Part shown: piece by piece, positions 31,440-34,886 of the stretch
How positions within the stretch are numbered: position 1 is the stretch's first letter
How the letters are laid out: each line of letters opens with the position of its first letter
Assembly: GCA_020049045.1 (NCBI GenBank)
Contig: JAIFLN010000085.1
Span: forward strand, 1 to 34,886
Source of the DNA: Spirochaetota bacterium
GTDB taxonomy: Bacteria; Spirochaetota; Spirochaetia; JABEVK01
Direction of reading: 5' to 3'
Length of the DNA stretch: 34,886 bases
The notes under the pieces: generated by a model
Told to the model about the DNA's origin: nothing
Databases searched by the model: none
What the model saw: the letters and a program-made list of their open reading frames with translations, nothing else
Made by a program: the position numbers and the translations under genes

Positions 31440-34324
31440 CAGATTTCGACTGCGTTGTTGCGGCCGCCGGGGCCTCGTCCCGGATGGGGGAGTGGAAGCT
31501 TCTGCTCCCCTGGGGGCGGTCCACCGTGGTCGAAACCGTCGTTGAGAATGCCCTGAAAGCCTGCCCCCGTGTGTTTTTGGTGACGGGCTTTCGGGGGGAC
31601 GAGCTGGCGGCAAAGTTCGCCGGCAATCCCAAAGTGGTATGCCTGTCTCACAATGCTTGGAAGCAAGGCATGGTCTCGTCCCTGCGCCGGGGGGCAGCCG
31701 AAGTCACCACCCGCCGGTTTTTTGTCGCATTGGCCGACATGCCCCTGGTTACCCCGGCTCTGTACGAACGAGTTGCTGAAGCTTGTTCGGAAGAAGGTCA
31801 GGTACCCGCTATCCAGGCTTGCCGGCCCGTTTTTCAGGGGAAGCCCGGGCATCCTGTTTTATTTGACCGCTCGGTGATCGCAGCCATCACAGCCTGGAAG
31901 GAGGGAGAAAGCCTGAAAGGCCTCCTGTCGACGTTGAACACGGTAACCGTTGAGGTGCAAGACGCCGGGGCGGTTCAGGACTTTGACATTCCCTCCGACT
32001 ACAACACTGCCCGAAGCTTTCTGGGGGTTTCCCTGCCCAGGGACGATGCCCAAGGCAAAACCACCGGGGCCATACGGTTCACCGACGATTTTCTTCGGCC
32101 CGGCATGCTCCACGCCGCTGTTTTGGCCAGTCCTCATGCCCACGCCAGAATATTGAGCGTGAACACCGAACAAGCGCGGGCAGCCCCCGGGGTTCGCGGG
32201 GTGTTCACCGGTGCTGACTGGACCAACCTCATCGGTCTGTACATGGGAGACAAACCACCGCTGGCCCGGGGAAAGGTGCGTTACCACGGCGAGCCCGTAG
32301 CGGTGGTTGTCGCCGACGATGAGGCTTCTGCCCAGACGGCACTGCGCCTGCTTGAAGTGAACTACCAGCCCCTGCCGGCCCTGCTTTCCCTGCGGCAAGC
32401 GCTGTCGGCCCAGGCAGAGGTGCTCCACCCGGAGTTGGGTTCGTATTCGCATATTCCGGCCATCTTTCCTGAGCCAGGCAGCAATGTGGCGCACCGCACC
32501 AAAATCCGCAAAGGAGACGCCCAGGCGGCTCTCGCAATTGCCGAAGTGGTGGTCGAAGGGACCTTTTCGTTTCCTCCCGGTGACCACGCGGCTCTGGAAC
32601 CCCGGGCGGTGCAGGCTGAATTATCCGGTGAGGGGCGTTTGGTAGTCCGTACCTCGACCCAGTCCCCTTTCGGAGTGCGGACCCTGCTGGCTCGTTCGCT
32701 GGGAATTCCCGAGCTTCAGATTGAAGTGCTGGTCGGAGCCGTGGGCGGCGGGTTCGGCGGCAAGGCGGGCATTCAGCTGGAACCACTGGCCTGCCTGCTC
32801 ACCCAGAAACTGGGGGGCCGCCCCGTGCGTCTCGTGAATTCGCGTGAGGCTGACCTGATTTCCAGTCCTGGCCGTCCCGGGTTGGAGGCTCACATCCGCC
32901 TGGGATCCCAAAAGGACGGCACTTTTGTTGCCGCTGAAATCGAATTTTTGTTTGATTCGGGTGCCTATGCGGATTACGCCGTGAATGTGGCCCGCGCTGC
33001 TGGGTACGCCTGCACAGGACCTTACCGCATCCCCCACGTCAAGGCCGACTCGCTGTGTGTGTATACCAACCACCCCTTTGCAACGGCCTTCCGCGGTTTC
33101 GGGCATATTGAGCTTTCGTACGCCATGGAGCGTGCCGTGGACCTGCTGGCTGACAAGCTGGGGATGGACCCTGCGGAACTTCGGTTGCTCAATGCCATCC
33201 GCCCCGGTGACACCACCCCCAGCAATTCCGTCCTGGATGCCAATACCGGCAACCTGGCCGCCTGTCTTCAAACCGTCCAGCGGAGGCTGGGCTGGAGGGC
33301 GGACCGTTGGACCGACCAGCAAGGCAAGGTCCATGCCCAGGGCATCAGCACCTTTTGGAAGGCACCCGCCATTCCCACGTTCACCGATGCAGGCGCGTTG
33401 CTCACCTTTGCGGAGGACGGCAGTGTTACGTTGGCCACCGGTGTGGTCGAACTGGGGCAGGGGGCCCACACCGGGCTGCGGCAGATGGTGGCCGAAGCGC
33501 TCAAGCTCGACCCGTCCCGAATTCGCGTCGTACCTCAGGTGGATACCGACACCTCCCCCCACGACTGGGCTACGGCGGCCAGCCGTTCGCTGTTTATGGC
33601 CGGCCGGGCAGCCCTCGATGCCGTGGCCGATGCGGTAAGGCAGATCAAAAAGATCGCTGCCCAACCCCTGCGCTGTCCCGAAGAAGACCTTGAGGTTGCC
33701 GGTGGTAGAGTTTTCGTCCGAGATGACCCCCGGTATTCGCTCCCCCTCGAAAAGATTGTTCTAGGGTACGTTTACCCCGACGGCAATGCCATCGGCGGCC
33801 CTGTCATCGGCCGGGGCAAGTACATCGCCCGCCATCTGACCCACTTGGACCCCGAGACCGGCGAGGGAAGGCCCGGTTTGGAGTGGACTTTGGGCGCTTG
33901 CGGTATTGAGGTGGAATTCGCACAGGACGGGGGTTTCCGGGTGACCAAGGCCGCCTGTACCATGGACATCGGAAAGCTGATCAATCCCGATTTGGCGCGG
34001 GGGCAAGTGGTGGGAGCTCTGGCGATGGGAATCGGGTTCTCCACCCGGGAAAGCTTCGTGTTCGACCAAAAAGGGCGGGTGCTCAATGCCTCCCTTCGCG
34101 ATTTCAAACTGCTCCGTTTTGGTGAGGAACCCGAGTACTTCGTCGATTTTCTCGAAACGCCTCAGGGCGATGGTCCCTTTGGCGCTCGAGGTCTGGGTGA
34201 GCAGGGTATCATCGGTGTGCCCGGAGCTTTGGCCCAGGCTGTTTCCCGGGCGGTGGGGGTTAACGTGGTTGACCTCCCCCTTACTGCCGAAGCCCTCTGG
34301 AAACTGCGGGAGGGAAGATCATGA
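31436..34324 (+). CDS. MocA-like cytidylyltransferase fused to a second Mo-binding hydroxylase subunit
   Basis: 962 residues. Residues 1-190 are a MocA-type nucleotidyltransferase (VVAAAGASSRMGEWKLLLPW, FFVALADMPLVTPALY, GKPGHPVLF), which by family adds CMP to Mo-molybdopterin. Residues 196-962 are a paralogue of the upstream Mo subunit: GKTTGAIRFTDDFLRPGMLH, VGGGFGGKAGIQLEP, TAFRGFGHIELSY with R553, and GARGLGEQGI with catalytic E922. The protein would make the cofactor form its own hydroxylase half needs. The start is ATG 31436, overlapping the previous stop as ATGA with no Shine-Dalgarno, so translation is probably coupled; the frame is open from 31352 but the earlier part has no homology. 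Both halves keep their motifs, so this is not a decayed fusion. Confidence 0.92.
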   Translation: MTDFDCVVAAAGASSRMGEWKLLLPWGRSTVVETVVENALKACPRVFLVTGFRGDELAAKFAGNPKVVCLSHNAWKQGMVSSLRRGAAEVTTRRFFVALADMPLVTPALYERVAEACSEEGQVPAIQACRPVFQGKPGHPVLFDRSVIAAITAWKEGESLKGLLSTLNTVTVEVQDAGAVQDFDIPSDYNTARSFLGVSLPRDDAQGKTTGAIRFTDDFLRPGMLHAAVLASPHAHARILSVNTEQARAAPGVRGVFTGADWTNLIGLYMGDKPPLARGKVRYHGEPVAVVVADDEASAQTALRLLEVNYQPLPALLSLRQALSAQAEVLHPELGSYSHIPAIFPEPGSNVAHRTKIRKGDAQAALAIAEVVVEGTFSFPPGDHAALEPRAVQAELSGEGRLVVRTSTQSPFGVRTLLARSLGIPELQIEVLVGAVGGGFGGKAGIQLEPLACLLTQKLGGRPVRLVNSREADLISSPGRPGLEAHIRLGSQKDGTFVAAEIEFLFDSGAYADYAVNVARAAGYACTGPYRIPHVKADSLCVYTNHPFATAFRGFGHIELSYAMERAVDLLADKLGMDPAELRLLNAIRPGDTTPSNSVLDANTGNLAACLQTVQRRLGWRADRWTDQQGKVHAQGISTFWKAPAIPTFTDAGALLTFAEDGSVTLATGVVELGQGAHTGLRQMVAEALKLDPSRIRVVPQVDTDTSPHDWATAASRSLFMAGRAALDAVADAVRQIKKIAAQPLRCPEEDLEVAGGRVFVRDDPRYSLPLEKIVLGYVYPDGNAIGGPVIGRGKYIARHLTHLDPETGEGRPGLEWTLGACGIEVEFAQDGGFRVTKAACTMDIGKLINPDLARGQVVGALAMGIGFSTRESFVFDQKGRVLNASLRDFKLLRFGEEPEYFVDFLETPQGDGPFGARGLGEQGIIGVPGALAQAVSRAVGVNVVDLPLTAEALWKLREGRS

Positions 34325-34886
34325 TCGTGACTCCCGTTACATACCAGCGGGTTTTCAGCGCCGAAGAGGCCGTGGCCGCCTGGACGGCCGGGAAAGATTC
34401 CCGCTACCTGGCAGGGTCTACCGAAATTGTGACCATGGCCGACAAGAGCGGTTATACCGTGAATACTTTGATAGACATCAAAGCCATACCGGAGCTGCGC
34501 CATGCCGAAAGACGACCGGACGCGGCCGGGACAGACGGTTGGTAAGCTTGAGGACACCCAGGCCTATGCGCTTTTGTCGGCCACCGTCCGGCACATCGCC
34601 GACCATACCATCCGCAACCGGCTGACCCTGGGCGGCAACGTCTGCGGCCTTCTGCCCTACCGCGAGGCCGTTCTGCCGCTGCTTCTGGCCGATGCCCTGG
34701 TCGACAGCATCGTACCCGGTCCCTTGGGAGGGGAGCCTGTCCGGCGCACCCGCCCCCTGCGGTCCTGTTTCGATAAACGCCTTTCCCTTGACCCCGGCGA
34801 ACTGGTCTTGGGCTTTTGGGTTCCTTTGAAGGCGACAAAGAGTCCATGGTGTCACGAACGCAAAACGCGGACGGGGCCTGTCGACT
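34321..34886 (+). pseudogene. Second Mo-hydroxylase FAD subunit, frameshifted and cut by the window end
   Basis: ATG 34321 overlaps the previous stop. The first frame reads TPVTYQRVFSAEEAVAAWTA, then SRYLAGSTEIVTMADKSGYT and LIDIKAIPELRHAE, the start of a PCMH FAD domain, but stops at 34543-34545. The homology continues in the +1 frame from about 34505 onward: GKLEDTQAYALLSATVRHIA, then IRNRLTLGGNVCGLLPYREA, the second FAD motif. One extra base, or two missing bases, between about 34500 and 34550 explains this. It could be a real mutation, which would leave the second hydroxylase without its own FAD subunit, or a sequencing error. The gene continues past the right edge. Confidence 0.75.

Noticed and set aside
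29016-34324. Selenium dependence of the Mo hydroxylases
   Set aside because: No in-frame TGA is read through in either large subunit, and no selD, yqeB or yqeC gene is in the window.
1-34886. CRISPR array, tRNA, rRNA, insertion sequence or prophage
   Set aside because: I saw no regularly spaced repeats, no tRNA-like cloverleaf or rRNA sequence, and no transposase or integrase frame. The repeats found are single pairs or hairpins.

Overview
The window is about 34.9 kb of chromosomal DNA from a moderately GC-rich bacterium. It uses GTG and TTG starts freely, has sigma70-like promoters, and carries chemotaxis genes, a full molybdenum-cofactor pathway and molybdenum hydroxylases. No rRNA, tRNA or single-copy marker is present, so I do not assign a phylum. 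The catabolic gene content fits an anaerobe or facultative anaerobe.

Left part (1-4.7 kb): a partial REC-GGDEF response regulator diverges from a polytopic methyl-accepting chemotaxis protein. The MCP converges with no gap on metY (O-acetylhomoserine sulfhydrylase), which diverges from cheW. Middle-left (4.6-13.3 kb, minus strand): a tightly packed run made of a ferritin-like/VIT1 iron exporter (mbfA-like), a DMT transporter and a GAF-type histidine kinase, then moaA, moaC, a mobB-mobA fusion, moeA, moaD, moaE and moeB with a rhodanese tail. These genes overlap or nearly touch, so the molybdopterin pathway is probably co-transcribed.

Accessory patch (13.3-16.4 kb): vapBC with a palindromic operator, a Uma2-family nuclease, hicAB with a perfect inverted-repeat operator on its promoter, and a scar. 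In the scar a 5'-truncated DnaQ-like exonuclease and a truncated DUF262 gene lie back to back. They are flanked by two related copies of the 3' end of a NIPSNAP gene.

Right part (16.4 kb to end): a catabolic locus arranged around a divergent promoter at about 19.05 kb. Leftward run a UraA-type uracil permease, XdhC (molybdenum-hydroxylase maturation) and a NIPSNAP protein. Rightward run FdrA and YlbE (DUF1116), a cyclase-family metal hydrolase, a GNAT-like protein, a thiolase-like protein lacking its nucleophilic cysteine, a DUF35 protein, an FCD-type GntR regulator, a DUF2877 (YlbF) protein and carbamate kinase. After these come a three-subunit molybdenum hydroxylase, a second molybdenum subunit fused to a MocA cytidylyltransferase, and a frameshifted second FAD subunit that runs off the window.

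My reading, which is inference: a pyrimidine (or related N-heterocycle) is imported by UraA and hydroxylated by the Mo enzymes. The lactam is opened by the cyclase to an N-carbamoyl compound. The FdrA/YlbE/YlbF carbamoyltransferase then cleaves it with phosphate, and carbamate kinase turns the carbamoyl phosphate into ATP. The best single hypothesis is uracil to barbiturate to ureidomalonate to malonamate plus carbamoyl phosphate. The thiolase-like/DUF35/GNAT module has no assigned role.
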